This document shows, piece by piece, positions 7,488 through 15,058 of a DNA stretch of 17,127 bases. A program made the position numbers and the translations under genes. The stretch comes from JBKPDV01 sp046728075. Lineage in GTDB: Bacteria > Acidobacteriota > Thermoanaerobaculia > UBA5066 > Gp7-AA6. The stretch lies in NCBI GenBank assembly GCA_046728075.1, contig JBKPDV010000185.1:1-17127 (forward strand), in the 5' to 3' direction. The notes beneath the pieces were generated by a model. It was not told the origin of the DNA and ran no database searches. It saw only the letters and a program-made list of their open reading frames with translations. Position 1 is the first letter of the stretch. Every line of letters begins with the position of its first letter.

Positions 7488-7522
7488 CCCCCTCACCGCG
7501 GTCCTCTCCCGGAGGGAGAGGG
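7488..7522 (-). repeat. GC-rich palindromic repeat, intergenic copy
   Basis: The minus strand begins CCCTCTCCCTCCGGGAGAGG and continues to GGTGAGGGGG. The CTCTCCC/GGGAGAG halves are self-complementary. It matches 4451-4485 at 30 of 35 positions in opposite orientation. It lies upstream of the 91-aa gene, next to array C. Confidence 0.8.
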
Positions 7523-7542
7523 GGAGGCGGCCTTCGTCTCTT

Positions 7543-7591
7543 GACTGTCGACTGTTTACTGTCGACTCTTAACTACCGACTGCCGACTACC
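7543..7591. repeat. Single-arm heptamer array C (GACTGTC type)
   Basis: Seven consecutive 7-nt units, drifting from GACTGTC through TACTGTC, GACTCTT and AACTACC to GACTGCC and GACTACC. There is no complementary partner arm nearby; the GC-rich palindrome occupies the left side instead. The final unit contains the TAG stop of speA (7589-7587), so the array begins inside the speA end. The unit is the same as in the right arm of array H. Confidence 0.8.
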
Positions 7592-9536
7592 TCTCCAGAT
7601 ACGTATACCGCGGAAACACCGCCTCGAACTCGCGATAGATGGCCTGGAGCTCCTCTTTCTTGATCGGCCTGTTCGCGACGCGCCGCAGCTGCCGGCCGAC
7701 CGAGTCGAGGATCTCGGTCTTGTCGTAGTTCATGTACTCGAGCACGCGCTCGCAGGACTCGCCGGGCAGAACGTCTTCGATGTGCGGTTTTCCCTCTTCA
7801 TCCACGGTGACCAGAACCTCGTGCGCCTCGCCGAAGAGGTTGTGAAGGTCTCCCAGCACGTCCTGGTACGCGCCCATCAGGCAGAAGGCGATGTAGTAGG
7901 GCTCGTCGCGCCGGAAGAGATGCAGGGGCAGCGTCTCCTTGATGTCTCTCAAGTCGATGAACTTGTCGATCTTTCCGTCGGAGTCGCACGTGATGTCGGC
8001 GAGCGTCGCGGACTCGGTCGGGCGCTCGTTCAACCGGTGAATCGGCAGAATCGGGAAGAGCTGGTCGATCGCCCAGGAGTCCGGGAGCGACTGAAAGACG
8101 GAGAAATTCATCACGTAAGTGTCCGCGAGCATCTTCTCCATGTCCTCGAATTCTTCGGGGATCTCTTTCAGGGTCCGCAGGTCGCGATGGATGCGCTCGC
8201 AGATCTGCCAGAAAAGAATCTCTCCCTTCGAGCGGTCCTCGAGCGAGAGGTGGCCGAGGTTGAAGAGGGTGAAGAGCTCCTCTTTGTACTGCAGGGCGTC
8301 GTGGTAGCTCTCGCGGACGTTCTTCGCATTCGCGGTCGCCAGGATTCCGGCGAGCTCCTGGATGACCAGTGCGTCGTTGGGCGAGACCCGGACCTTCCCC
8401 TGCTCGATTCGATCGGCGACGTCGAGGACGTTCGTGATCAGGACCGAATGAAAGGCGGTGACGGCCCGCCCGGACTCCGTCACGAGAGTCGGATGGGGGA
8501 CGTTCTCCTCGTCGCAGATCTGCTTGATCGTGTACACGACGTCGTTGGCGTACTCCTGGATGGAGTAGTTCATCGAGGAGTCGAAGGCGGTCTTCGAGCC
8601 GTCGTAGTCGACGCCCAGGCCGCCCCCCAGGTTCAGGTACTGGATCGGGACGCCCAGAGCGCGCAGCTTCCCGTAGACGCGGCCGGCTTCCCGGATCGCG
8701 AGCTTGATCTTGCGGATGTCGGTGATCTGCGATCCGATGTGGAAATGGAGCATCACCATCGCGTCGAGCATGCGGCGCGATTTCATGATCTTGATCGCCT
8801 CGAGCATTTCCGGGGTCGTCAGCCCGAACTTGGCGTGCTCGCCCCCGGATTTCGCCCATTTCCCGGAGCCTCGGGCGTAGAGCTTGGCCCGCATGCCGAG
8901 CAGAGGGCGGACACCTCGTTCCTTGGCCACGGCCAGAATCCGGTCGAGCTCCGAGACCTTCTCGAGGATGAGAACGACCTTTTTTTTCATCCGCACGGCG
9001 TTCAAGGCCATACGAACAAAACTTTCGTCCTTGTAGCCGTTGCACGTGATGAGGCAATCCGGCGAAAGGTCCGCGGCGATCGCGGCGAGCAGCTCGGGCT
9101 TCGATCCCGCTTCGAGCCCGTAACCGTACCGCCGCCCGGCCTCGATGATCTTTTCGACCACGACTCGTTTCTGGTTGACCTTGATCGGGAAGACTCCCCG
9201 GAAAACGTTGCCGTATTCGAATTCCTCGATCGCGCGCGCGAAGGCGTCGTTTAAGTTGGTCACGGCGGAGGCGAGAATCTGAGGAAAGCGGACGATCATC
9301 GGCGTCGTGATGCCGCGCAAGGCCACCTCGTCGACGATCGCCTTCAGAGCGACGCTGCGCGCGGCTTCCCGCGTGGGCCGGACGAGAAGGTCCCCTTCCT
9401 CCGAGACCTGGAAGAACCCCTTTCCCCAGTTGGGAATGCCGTAGAGTGCGGCGGCGTCCTCGAAGCGGTGCTCGCGCGGCCGCGCGCGCGCGATGGCTTC
9501 AACGGCCGGCCGGCGAATCGGTTTGGTTGTTGCCAC
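7587..9536 (-). CDS. speA: Biosynthetic arginine decarboxylase SpeA
   Basis: A 649-aa PLP enzyme of the ornithine/diaminopimelate decarboxylase fold (type III). It converts arginine to agmatine and CO2, the first step of one putrescine/spermidine route. FRGVFPIKVNQKRVV (112-126) has the PLP lysine Lys119. Further motifs are TCNGYKDESFVRMAL, LHFHIGSQ, YLNLGGGLGVDYDGS (glycine-rich phosphate loop) and VTESGRA. The C-terminal half has the SpeA-specific extension ending in YTYLER. Length matches bacterial SpeA (about 630-660 aa). The start is GTG 9536, with no Shine-Dalgarno but a TAATCT hexamer 6 nt upstream. The gene is flanked by arrays C and D. No agmatinase or agmatine deiminase (SpeB/AguA) is in the window, so the pathway continues elsewhere. 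Confidence 0.96.
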   Translation of the reverse strand: MATTKPIRRPAVEAIARARPREHRFEDAAALYGIPNWGKGFFQVSEEGDLLVRPTREAARSVALKAIVDEVALRGITTPMIVRFPQILASAVTNLNDAFARAIEEFEYGNVFRGVFPIKVNQKRVVVEKIIEAGRRYGYGLEAGSKPELLAAIAADLSPDCLITCNGYKDESFVRMALNAVRMKKKVVLILEKVSELDRILAVAKERGVRPLLGMRAKLYARGSGKWAKSGGEHAKFGLTTPEMLEAIKIMKSRRMLDAMVMLHFHIGSQITDIRKIKLAIREAGRVYGKLRALGVPIQYLNLGGGLGVDYDGSKTAFDSSMNYSIQEYANDVVYTIKQICDEENVPHPTLVTESGRAVTAFHSVLITNVLDVADRIEQGKVRVSPNDALVIQELAGILATANAKNVRESYHDALQYKEELFTLFNLGHLSLEDRSKGEILFWQICERIHRDLRTLKEIPEEFEDMEKMLADTYVMNFSVFQSLPDSWAIDQLFPILPIHRLNERPTESATLADITCDSDGKIDKFIDLRDIKETLPLHLFRRDEPYYIAFCLMGAYQDVLGDLHNLFGEAHEVLVTVDEEGKPHIEDVLPGESCERVLEYMNYDKTEILDSVGRQLRRVANRPIKKEELQAIYREFEAVFPRYTYLER

Positions 9537-9542
9537 GAGGGG

Positions 9543-9548
9543 AGATTA
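9543..9548 (-). promoter_or_regulatory. Possible -10 element of speA, leaderless
   Basis: The minus strand reads TAATCT followed by 6 nt and then the GTG start at 9536. This is the same geometry as at 7470-7475. No good -35 is visible, so confidence is low. Confidence 0.3.
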
Positions 9549-9571
9549 GCGGAAAAAGGGGAACCGTAGAC

Positions 9572-9700
9572 CAGCTTTCAGCTGTTAGCTCACAGCTTTC
9601 AGCAGAGCGCCGACGCATGAGCCGTCCCGCGCTGCGAAAGGGGAAGAGCGAAAGTCCGAATGGCTGACAGCTGAAAGCTGATGGCTGAAAGCTGAAAGCT
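9572..9700. repeat. Inverted heptamer array D (AGCTGAA type)
   Basis: The left arm (9572-9606) is five units of CAGCTTT, CAGCTGT, TAGCTCA and similar. The spacer is 9607-9661. The right arm (9662-9700) is five units of GGCTGAC, AGCTGAA, AGCTGAT and GGCTGAA plus AGCT, complementary to the left. It lies between the csbD-like stop, whose TAG (9701-9699) touches the right arm, and the speA start. This is the longest spacer of the set, 55 nt. Confidence 0.88.
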
Positions 9701-9902
9701 ATTCCTTTACCGTCTTGCCGAGGTCCTCGATTGCCTCGCCGACCTTGCGGCGAGCCTTGCCGAGCTCTTCCTGCGCGGCTCCGCCCGCGCGCTCGTCCCT
9801 TCCCTCGGCCTCGAGATCCTTGTTGCCGGTGAGCACTCCGGCGGCTTCCTTGACGCGGCCCTTGAGATTCTCTTCCTTGCCTTCGAGCTCGTCGCGGTTC
9901 AT
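9699..9902 (-). CDS. CsbD-family stress protein
   Basis: A 67-aa highly charged protein, MNRDELEGKEENLKGRVKEA followed by AGVLTGNKDLEAEGRDERAG. The N-terminal region (about 5-55) has the CsbD pattern of WNQ/ELxGK, helix, LTGNxDLxAEGR. CsbD proteins are small, abundant, general-stress-induced proteins of unknown biochemical role. The start ATG overlaps the mscS stop by 4 nt (ATGA), so it is translated from the mscS transcript, which fits an osmotic or envelope stress unit. The stop touches array D. Confidence 0.85.
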   Translation of the reverse strand: MNRDELEGKEENLKGRVKEAAGVLTGNKDLEAEGRDERAGGAAQEELGKARRKVGEAIEDLGKTVKE

Positions 9903-10795
9903 GGTGCCTCCTCTCCCTCCGGCTGCTGCATCTTTCGTGCCTCTGCCGAGCGCAGATACGGCTCGAGGCCTTCGGCGGAGCGAATGTGGAGGTCCCGTCG
10001 GGGAAACGGGATCTCGATGCCGCGCGCCTTCAAGGCCGCGTGAATCGCGAAGTTGAGCTCGCTGTGAAAGGCTCCGGGCCGATGAAGCATCTTCGAGGTC
10101 CAGCAGAGAAGCTCGAACTTCAAGGCGGATTCCCCGAACTCGTGAAAGAAGACCGAGGGCGGCGGCTCGGCGAGAACGCCGTCCACTCCGCGCGCGGCTT
10201 CGATCAAAGCTTCCTCGACGGCGCGAGGATCGGATCCGTAGCCGACTCCGATCGGAATCCGGTAGCGCACGCGGGGATGACCGAAGCTGCGGTTGGTCAC
10301 CGTGTCGGAGATGAACTTGGAGTTGGGGATGATCAAGTGGACGTCATCGTTGGTCCGGATGACCGTCGCGCGCGTGCGGATCTCGACGACGTCGCCGGAG
10401 ACATTGCCGAGCTCGATGCGGTCACCCACCTGGATCGGACGCTCGACCAAGAGGATCAGCCCCGACACGAAGTTCTTCGCGATGTCCTGGAGGCCGAATC
10501 CCAGGCCGACTCCGAGCGCCGCGCCGAAGGCCGCAAAAGCCGTCATGCTCACGCCGAGCTGTCCGAGCGCCGCGGCGATGCCCAGCAGCAGGATGAAATA
10601 ACTGGTGAAGCGGGCCAGCGCGTAGCGAACGCCCATCGTCAACCGATGCGGCATTAACCGGGCAACGATCAGCCTGCGGGCCAGCCGCGCCACGACGTAG
10701 CTGGCGATCAGGATGACGACGAATTCGATCAGGGTCTCCGGTGTGACTCTCGCCCCGCCGATATGGAAGAGGGTCTTGTCCAGGATGTTTTCCAT
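9899..10795 (-). CDS. Small-conductance mechanosensitive channel, MscS family
   Basis: About 298 aa from ATG 10795; a GTG one codon further upstream is a possible alternative. Three hydrophobic segments lie in the first 110 residues, with the pore-lining helix GAALGVGLGFGLQDIAKNF containing the Gly/Ala packing pattern and the following FVSG turn. The beta domain follows, with ERPIQVGDRIELGNVSGDVV and the RATVIRTNDDVHLIIPNSKF segment, then the alpha/beta C-terminal domain. Length and layout match the 286-aa E. coli MscS. It releases solutes on hypo-osmotic shock in the cytoplasmic membrane. It is followed by csbD with an ATGA overlap and preceded by array E. Confidence 0.94.
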   Translation of the reverse strand: MENILDKTLFHIGGARVTPETLIEFVVILIASYVVARLARRLIVARLMPHRLTMGVRYALARFTSYFILLLGIAAALGQLGVSMTAFAAFGAALGVGLGFGLQDIAKNFVSGLILLVERPIQVGDRIELGNVSGDVVEIRTRATVIRTNDDVHLIIPNSKFISDTVTNRSFGHPRVRYRIPIGVGYGSDPRAVEEALIEAARGVDGVLAEPPPSVFFHEFGESALKFELLCWTSKMLHRPGAFHSELNFAIHAALKARGIEIPFPRRDLHIRSAEGLEPYLRSAEARKMQQPEGEEAP

Positions 10796-10824
10796 CACTC
10801 AAGCTCGATTGCAGCTTCGGTGCC

Positions 10825-10922
10825 GACGTCGTGAGACGTGAGACGTGAGAGGTGAGCCGAATAGAACATCTTGACGACGGGAACCGACGTCTTACGTCTT
10901 ACGTCTCACGTCTTACGCTCAC
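10825..10922. repeat. Inverted heptamer array E (TGAGACG type)
   Basis: The left arm (10825-10859) is GACGTCG, then TGAGACG twice, then TGAGAGG and TGAGCCG. The spacer (10860-10887) is 28 nt. The right arm (10888-10922) is CGTCTTA three times, CGTCTCA once, and a degenerate CGCTCAC. The degenerate end unit contains the TGA stop of the M20 gene (10921-10919 on the minus strand). It fills the gap between the M20 gene and mscS. Confidence 0.9.
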
Positions 10923-12214
10923 GGTTTTCCCAACAGCTCCCAGGCCGCGACCGTCAGCGTCGCTGTCCCCATCTTCAGCGTGGTCTCCCGGTTGGGAGCC
11001 CATTCGGAGGAGTGCAGCGACGGAAGGGGAGTGCCGTTCTTGCGCGACGCCTCGTACTTGGCCGGTTCGACCGCGCCAAGGCTGAACTGCAGCGACGGGA
11101 TTCCGGCTCGGCCGAACTCGGAGAAGTCCTCTCCTCCCATGACCGGCTGATCCGCAAACACGTTGTCTTTCCCGAACGCTTTCTCGAAGGCTCCGACGAT
11201 GCGCTGCGTCAGCGCCGGATCGTTGTACATCGCCGGGGTTCCCACGTCGCTCACGCGGACGAGCGGCTCCTTCACGGCTCCGGCCGCCGCCGCTTCGCCC
11301 TTCGCGACCCGTTCGATGCCGGCGAGAAGCCGCTTTCGGACGTCGTCTTTGTAGGACCGCACCGTCAGCTGCAGCTTGGCTTCGTCCGGGATGATGTTGT
11401 GTTTCGTGCCGCCGTGAAAGGAGCCGACGGTGATGACGGCCGGATCGAGAGGGTTGTTCTCGCGGGCGACGAGCGTTTGCAGCGCCACCACGGTTCGAGC
11501 GGCTATCACGATCGGGTCGACCGTCGTGTGCGGATACGCCCCGTGCCCGCCGCGCCCGTAGATCGTCACGTCCACCGAGTCCACGTTCGCGCACGCGAAG
11601 CCCGAGACCCAGGAGACCTTTCCGGCAGGCAGCGTGGCGCTGTCGTGAAGCGAAATGGCGAAATCCGGCTTGGGAAAACGGGTGAAGAGGCCATCCCGGA
11701 TCATCCCGATCGCGCCGCCGCCTCTTTCTTCCGCGGGCTGAGCGCAGAGGACCACGTTCCCGCGCCAGCGGTTCTTGGATTGCATCAGCAGCGTGCCGAC
11801 CCCCACGAGCGACGTCATGTGCACGTCGTGGCCGCACGCGTGCATCACCGGCACGGTGTTGCCGTTCTCGTCGGTCGCCGTGACCTTGCTCGCGTAAGGC
11901 AGACCGGTCCGCTCCTCGACAGGAAGCGCGTCCATGTCCTCGCGGATGAGGACGGTCGGCCCCTTGCCGTTTCGAAGGACTGCCACGACTCCGGTGCCGC
12001 CCACTTTCTCGGTGACCTCGTAGCCGAGCCGGCGGAATCGCTCCGCCAGCTTGACCGAGCTCTTGAACTCCTGCCGGGAGAGCTCCGGCGTCTGGTGCAG
12101 ATCGATATAGAGCTTCTCTAAGTCCGGATAGATTGCCGTGACGTCCGGAGACGTTTGCGCGGGAAGCGCCGTCACGCATGCCAGCAAGAACACGGCTATC
12201 GAGAGTTTCTTCAT
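10919..12214 (-). CDS. Secreted M20D metallo-amidohydrolase
   Basis: A 431-aa M20D-type (hippurate/IAA-amino-acid hydrolase-like) enzyme. The N terminus MKKLSIAVFLLACVTALPAQ is a Sec signal peptide, with likely cleavage after ALPA, so it is probably periplasmic. Di-metal motifs are MHACGHDVHM (124-133) with Cys127/His129, PAEERGGG (160-167) with the catalytic Glu pair, SLHDS, and GGEDFSEF near the C terminus. The dimerisation-domain marker GRGGHGAYPHTTVDP is also present. The family hydrolyses N-acyl or peptide-like amide bonds; the substrate is not predictable here. ATG 12214 is preceded by a clear GAGGAG. It is divergent from ampG, with array F between them, and its position beside wall-salvage genes makes a muropeptide or acyl-amino-acid substrate worth considering. 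Confidence 0.92.
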   Translation of the reverse strand: MKKLSIAVFLLACVTALPAQTSPDVTAIYPDLEKLYIDLHQTPELSRQEFKSSVKLAERFRRLGYEVTEKVGGTGVVAVLRNGKGPTVLIREDMDALPVEERTGLPYASKVTATDENGNTVPVMHACGHDVHMTSLVGVGTLLMQSKNRWRGNVVLCAQPAEERGGGAIGMIRDGLFTRFPKPDFAISLHDSATLPAGKVSWVSGFACANVDSVDVTIYGRGGHGAYPHTTVDPIVIAARTVVALQTLVARENNPLDPAVITVGSFHGGTKHNIIPDEAKLQLTVRSYKDDVRKRLLAGIERVAKGEAAAAGAVKEPLVRVSDVGTPAMYNDPALTQRIVGAFEKAFGKDNVFADQPVMGGEDFSEFGRAGIPSLQFSLGAVEPAKYEASRKNGTPLPSLHSSEWAPNRETTLKMGTATLTVAAWELLGKP

Positions 12215-12217
12215 GGT

Positions 12218-12223
12218 CTCCTC
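12218..12223 (-). promoter_or_regulatory. Shine-Dalgarno of the M20 gene
   Basis: The minus strand reads GAGGAG followed by ACC and ATG 12214. It is one of the few good ribosome sites in the window and it fixes the start so that the signal peptide is included. Confidence 0.6.
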
Positions 12224-12230
12224 ATTTGCC

Positions 12231-12363
12231 GAAACGCCGGGAACGCACGGGAACGCATCGGGAAGTCAGAAGTCAAGTACGAAGGAACGAAGTTTCCAAC
12301 TTCACCCGTTCACACTTCACTTCTCGGCGTTCTCGCTGCGTTCTCGGCGTTCCTGATGCGTTC
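12231..12363. repeat. Inverted nested array F (10-11 nt outer units, about 7 nt inner units)
   Basis: The outer left arm (12231-12260) has three decamers of the form GAACGCACGG. The outer right arm (about 12322-12363) has alternating 9- and 11-nt units built on GGCGTTC or TGCGTTC, the complement. Inside, GAAGTCA is repeated at 12262-12275 and its complement ACTTCAC recurs at about 12299-12320. So a heptamer pair is nested in a decamer pair. It occupies the divergent gap between the M20 gene and ampG, where promoters of both genes must also lie. Confidence 0.75.
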
Positions 12364-12382
12364 AACTGGATGCCGATTCTAG

Positions 12383-14053
12383 ATGAGTCGAGGCCGGCAT
12401 CGTGCGATGCTTCCTGGCATGTCCACGGCCGCCGCCGCGAAGCCGCCGCGCCCCGGGACGCTGGCCAGTCTGCGCGCGGCGATGTCTTCGCGGCGGATCG
12501 GCTCGGTGACTCTCCAATCCTTCGCCTCCGGGCTCCCGCTGGGCATCATCTGGATCGCGCTGCCCGCCTGGCTCACCTACAGAGGAGTCGACATCAAGAC
12601 GGTCGGGCTCTTTTCGCTCGCCCAGGCGCCCTGGACTTTCAAATTTCTCTGGGCGCCGTTGATGGACCGCTACAGCCCGGGTTTCCTCGGGCGCAAGCGG
12701 TCGTGGATGGTCGTCACACAACTGTTCCTGATTGTCGGCATCGCCGCGCTGGCCTTCCAGGCGAACGCGCCGCGCGTGGGGCTGGTCGCGGCGGTCGCGA
12801 TCTTCATCGCTTTCTGGTCGGCTTCACAGGACGTCGCGATCGACGGTTACGCCGTCGAGGTCCTCGAGCGGTCGGAGCAGGGTCTTGCCGTCGGCGCGCG
12901 GGTCGCGCTCTACCGCGCGGCCACCTTGATCTCCGGCGCCGTCGCGATCACGTTCGGCGAGCGGATCGGCTGGGCTCCCGTCTTCGCGGTCCTGGCGCTG
13001 CTCTTCCTTCCGATGATCGGCGTCGTCCTCTGGTCGCCCGACCCCGTCGAAGTCGCGCGAGCCCCCCGAACGCTTCGGGAAGCCGTGTTCGATCCCCTCG
13101 TCGACATCTTCCGGCGTTCGCGCGCGCTGCAGATCGTGGCGTTTCTCCTCCTCTACAAGTTCGGCGAGAACCTCGCGACCGCATTGACACGCCCGTTTCT
13201 GATCCAGAAATGCTTCGTACCGGAGGACGTCGGACTCGCGACGGCGACGATCGGTCTGGTGGCGATCATCGGAGGAACGTTTCTCGGCGGTTGGTCAACC
13301 GATCGGATCGGCCTGGGCCGCGCGCTCTGGATCTTCGGTCTGATCCAGGCGATCGGATTCCTGGGGTACATCGCGGTCGATCGAGCGACGCCCGGGACAC
13401 CCTGCGCCGGCGGCGCCCACGCGGCTCTCGTGCAGCCACTCACCAACCGGCTCGTCATGTATGCCGCCGTGGGAATCGAGAACGCCTGCCAGGGAATGGC
13501 GACCGGAGCCTTCGGCGTCCTGCTGTTGCGCATCACGCAGAAACAGTTTTCCGCGACCCAGTACGCTCTTTTCTCCAGCATCTTTGCCCTCGGCCGCACG
13601 CTGGCGGGGCCCCCCGCCGGCTATCTGGTGGACGCGATCGGGTGGACACCGTTCTTTCTCGTCTGCACCGCAGCCTCGCTGCCGGGGCTCGTTCTCCTCC
13701 AACGGTTCGTTCCCCTGCGCGCGCGAGAACCTCTGTTCGAAGAGGAGAAGGCCGTCGAGCGACGCCCCGTGACACGCGGACGCCTCGTCCTGACGAGCCT
13801 GGCGTGGGGACTCATTGGCGCGATAACGGCTCTCGTTTCCTCGGCTCTTTTGTCCTCGCTCAAGGCGGCCCGCGGAAAACCGGGCGCCTCGTTGGACCTG
13901 CAGGCCGCTTTCCTGAAACTCCTCGCCCCGACGGCTCCTTCGGACTGGCTGCGGTTAGCAGCGTTTGCCGTAGTCGGTCTCGTCGCCGCCGGCGCCGCGG
14001 CGGCCTACCTGGCGGCGCGGTACGGCATTGAGACCGCGGGCAGAGATGAATGA
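12383..14053 (+). CDS. ampG: AmpG-like muropeptide permease (MFS)
   Basis: A 556-aa major-facilitator permease that follows E. coli AmpG closely. Shared segments include FASGLPL (47-53), TVGLFSLAQ, FKFLWAPLMDRY (86-97), FWSASQDVAIDGY (144-156), RALWIFGLIQ, FSATQYALFSSIFALGR and AGPPAGYLVDAIGW. AmpG imports GlcNAc-anhydroMurNAc and its peptides across the inner membrane for recycling. The protein is longer than E. coli AmpG (491 aa), with a charged linker (LRAREPLFEEEKAVERR) and two extra hydrophobic segments at the C terminus. Start choice is open: ATG 12383 gives the longest form, while ATG 12419 (MSTAAAAKPPRPG) is equally plausible; none has a good ribosome site. It leads the run to the kinase, deacetylase and deaminase. 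Confidence 0.9.
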   Translation: MSRGRHRAMLPGMSTAAAAKPPRPGTLASLRAAMSSRRIGSVTLQSFASGLPLGIIWIALPAWLTYRGVDIKTVGLFSLAQAPWTFKFLWAPLMDRYSPGFLGRKRSWMVVTQLFLIVGIAALAFQANAPRVGLVAAVAIFIAFWSASQDVAIDGYAVEVLERSEQGLAVGARVALYRAATLISGAVAITFGERIGWAPVFAVLALLFLPMIGVVLWSPDPVEVARAPRTLREAVFDPLVDIFRRSRALQIVAFLLLYKFGENLATALTRPFLIQKCFVPEDVGLATATIGLVAIIGGTFLGGWSTDRIGLGRALWIFGLIQAIGFLGYIAVDRATPGTPCAGGAHAALVQPLTNRLVMYAAVGIENACQGMATGAFGVLLLRITQKQFSATQYALFSSIFALGRTLAGPPAGYLVDAIGWTPFFLVCTAASLPGLVLLQRFVPLRAREPLFEEEKAVERRPVTRGRLVLTSLAWGLIGAITALVSSALLSSLKAARGKPGASLDLQAAFLKLLAPTAPSDWLRLAAFAVVGLVAAGAAAAYLAARYGIETAGRDE

Positions 14054-14054
14054 G

Positions 14055-14144
14055 TTTTCAGTTCTCAGGTTTCAGTTGTCAGTTGAGAATGCGAGACTGA
14101 GGCAACTTTGAACTGACAACTGATAACTGAGAACTGATAACTCC
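14055..14144. repeat. Inverted heptamer array G (AACTGAN type)
   Basis: The left arm (14055-14089) is five units of TTTTCAG, TTCTCAG, GTTTCAG, TTGTCAG and TTGAGAA. The spacer (14090-14109) is only 20 nt. The right arm (14110-14144) is GAACTGA, CAACTGA, TAACTGA, GAACTGA and TAACTCC. It starts 1 nt after the ampG stop and ends 2 nt before the kinase ATG, so it is the entire intergenic region. Confidence 0.9.
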
Positions 14145-14146
14145 AC

Positions 14147-15058
14147 ATGCGCTACGTCCTGGGCATCGACGCCGGCGGCACGAAGACTCTGGCCCTGTTG
14201 GCCGATGAGACGGGTCAAGTCGTCGGAACCGCTCTGGGCGGCGGCGCGAACTTGAAGACGCATGGGGAGCTCGAGGTCGAAAAGGTGCTCCACCACGTTG
14301 CGGACGTCGCCGAGAGCCGGGCGGGATTCCGCCCCGAGGCCGTCGCTCTGGGGATCGCGGGAGCAGACCGCCCGCACGATCGGGCCGTGCTGGCGGGTGT
14401 GTTCAAGCGCATCGGATTCAAGAGCCGCGTGGTCATCACCAACGACGCACGCATTGCCTTCGTGGCCGGTTCGGACAGGCGTGTCGGCCTCGCGCTCGTC
14501 TGCGGCACGGGCTCGATCGCCTGGGGACGAAATGCCCGAGGCGAGATCGCGCGCGCCGGCGGCCGCGGGTGGCACGTCGGGGACGAGGGGTCCGGCTTCT
14601 GGATCGGAGAGCGGGCGATTCGTTCCGTGTTGCGCGCGTCGGACGGCCGGGGCCCTGCCACGACGCTGACTCAGCGGCTCTTCCAGCACTTCGAAGTGGA
14701 GGGAGTCGATGGCCTCATCTCCGCGATTTACGATGAAGAGTACCCGCGCCACCGCGTGGCGATCTTTGCCGCGAAGGTGGAGGCCGCGGCCCTGGAAGGG
14801 GATCGGGTGGCGAGCGGGATTCTCGATTCTGCCGCCGTGGAGCTGGCCCTCGCGGCCGAATCGGTTGTGAGGCGCCTGGATCTGGAGACGGCGCCCTACG
14901 ACGTGGTTCTGGCGGGCGGCACGTTTGCCGCTTTGCCGGGTCTGGAGGCTGACGTCACCCGCCGCCTGTCGTCGGGCCAGGCGCGCGTGCGGCGGCTGGA
15001 CGCGGAACCCGCGATGGGTGCGGTCCAATTGGCCATTGAGGAGCTCGAAAAAAGTTGA
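14147..15058 (+). CDS. BadF/BadG-type amino-sugar kinase (GlcNAc/MurNAc kinase)
   Basis: A 303-aa ASKHA-fold kinase of the BadF/BadG/BcrA/BcrD family, which includes mammalian-type GlcNAc kinase and clostridial MurK. The phosphate-1 loop is GIDAGGTKT (6-14), the catalytic aspartate is Asp100 in ITNDA, phosphate-2 is CGTGSIAWG (119-127), the sugar/metal loop is GRGWHVGDEGSGFWIG (139-154) and the adenosine loop is VVLAGGTFAAL. It probably phosphorylates GlcNAc, and perhaps MurNAc, at O6 in the cytoplasm. The position between ampG and the deacetylase/deaminase genes supports this. Paralogs that activate CoA-dehydratases differ by having an iron-sulfur CxxC, which is absent here. The start ATG abuts array G and the TGA stop lies in the first unit of array H. 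Confidence 0.9.
   Translation: MRYVLGIDAGGTKTLALLADETGQVVGTALGGGANLKTHGELEVEKVLHHVADVAESRAGFRPEAVALGIAGADRPHDRAVLAGVFKRIGFKSRVVITNDARIAFVAGSDRRVGLALVCGTGSIAWGRNARGEIARAGGRGWHVGDEGSGFWIGERAIRSVLRASDGRGPATTLTQRLFQHFEVEGVDGLISAIYDEEYPRHRVAIFAAKVEAAALEGDRVASGILDSAAVELALAAESVVRRLDLETAPYDVVLAGGTFAALPGLEADVTRRLSSGQARVRRLDAEPAMGAVQLAIEELEKS

Noticed and set aside
7464..7496. Extension of the 91-aa gene to GTG 7496
   Set aside because: The added residues would be encoded partly by the palindromic repeat, and the ATG at 7463 has the better upstream context.
7782..9254. Large plus-strand open frame opposite speA (490 codons)
   Set aside because: It is a high-GC antisense shadow of a confidently identified gene; its translation has no recognisable fold.
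10871..12121. Open frames on both strands overlapping the M20 gene
   Set aside because: The M20 frame has a signal peptide, metal motifs and a ribosome site; the others are compositional shadows.
12178..14031. Plus-strand open frame of 617 codons overlapping ampG
   Set aside because: Arg-rich translation in the wrong phase of a gene with unmistakable AmpG motifs; it also runs through array F.
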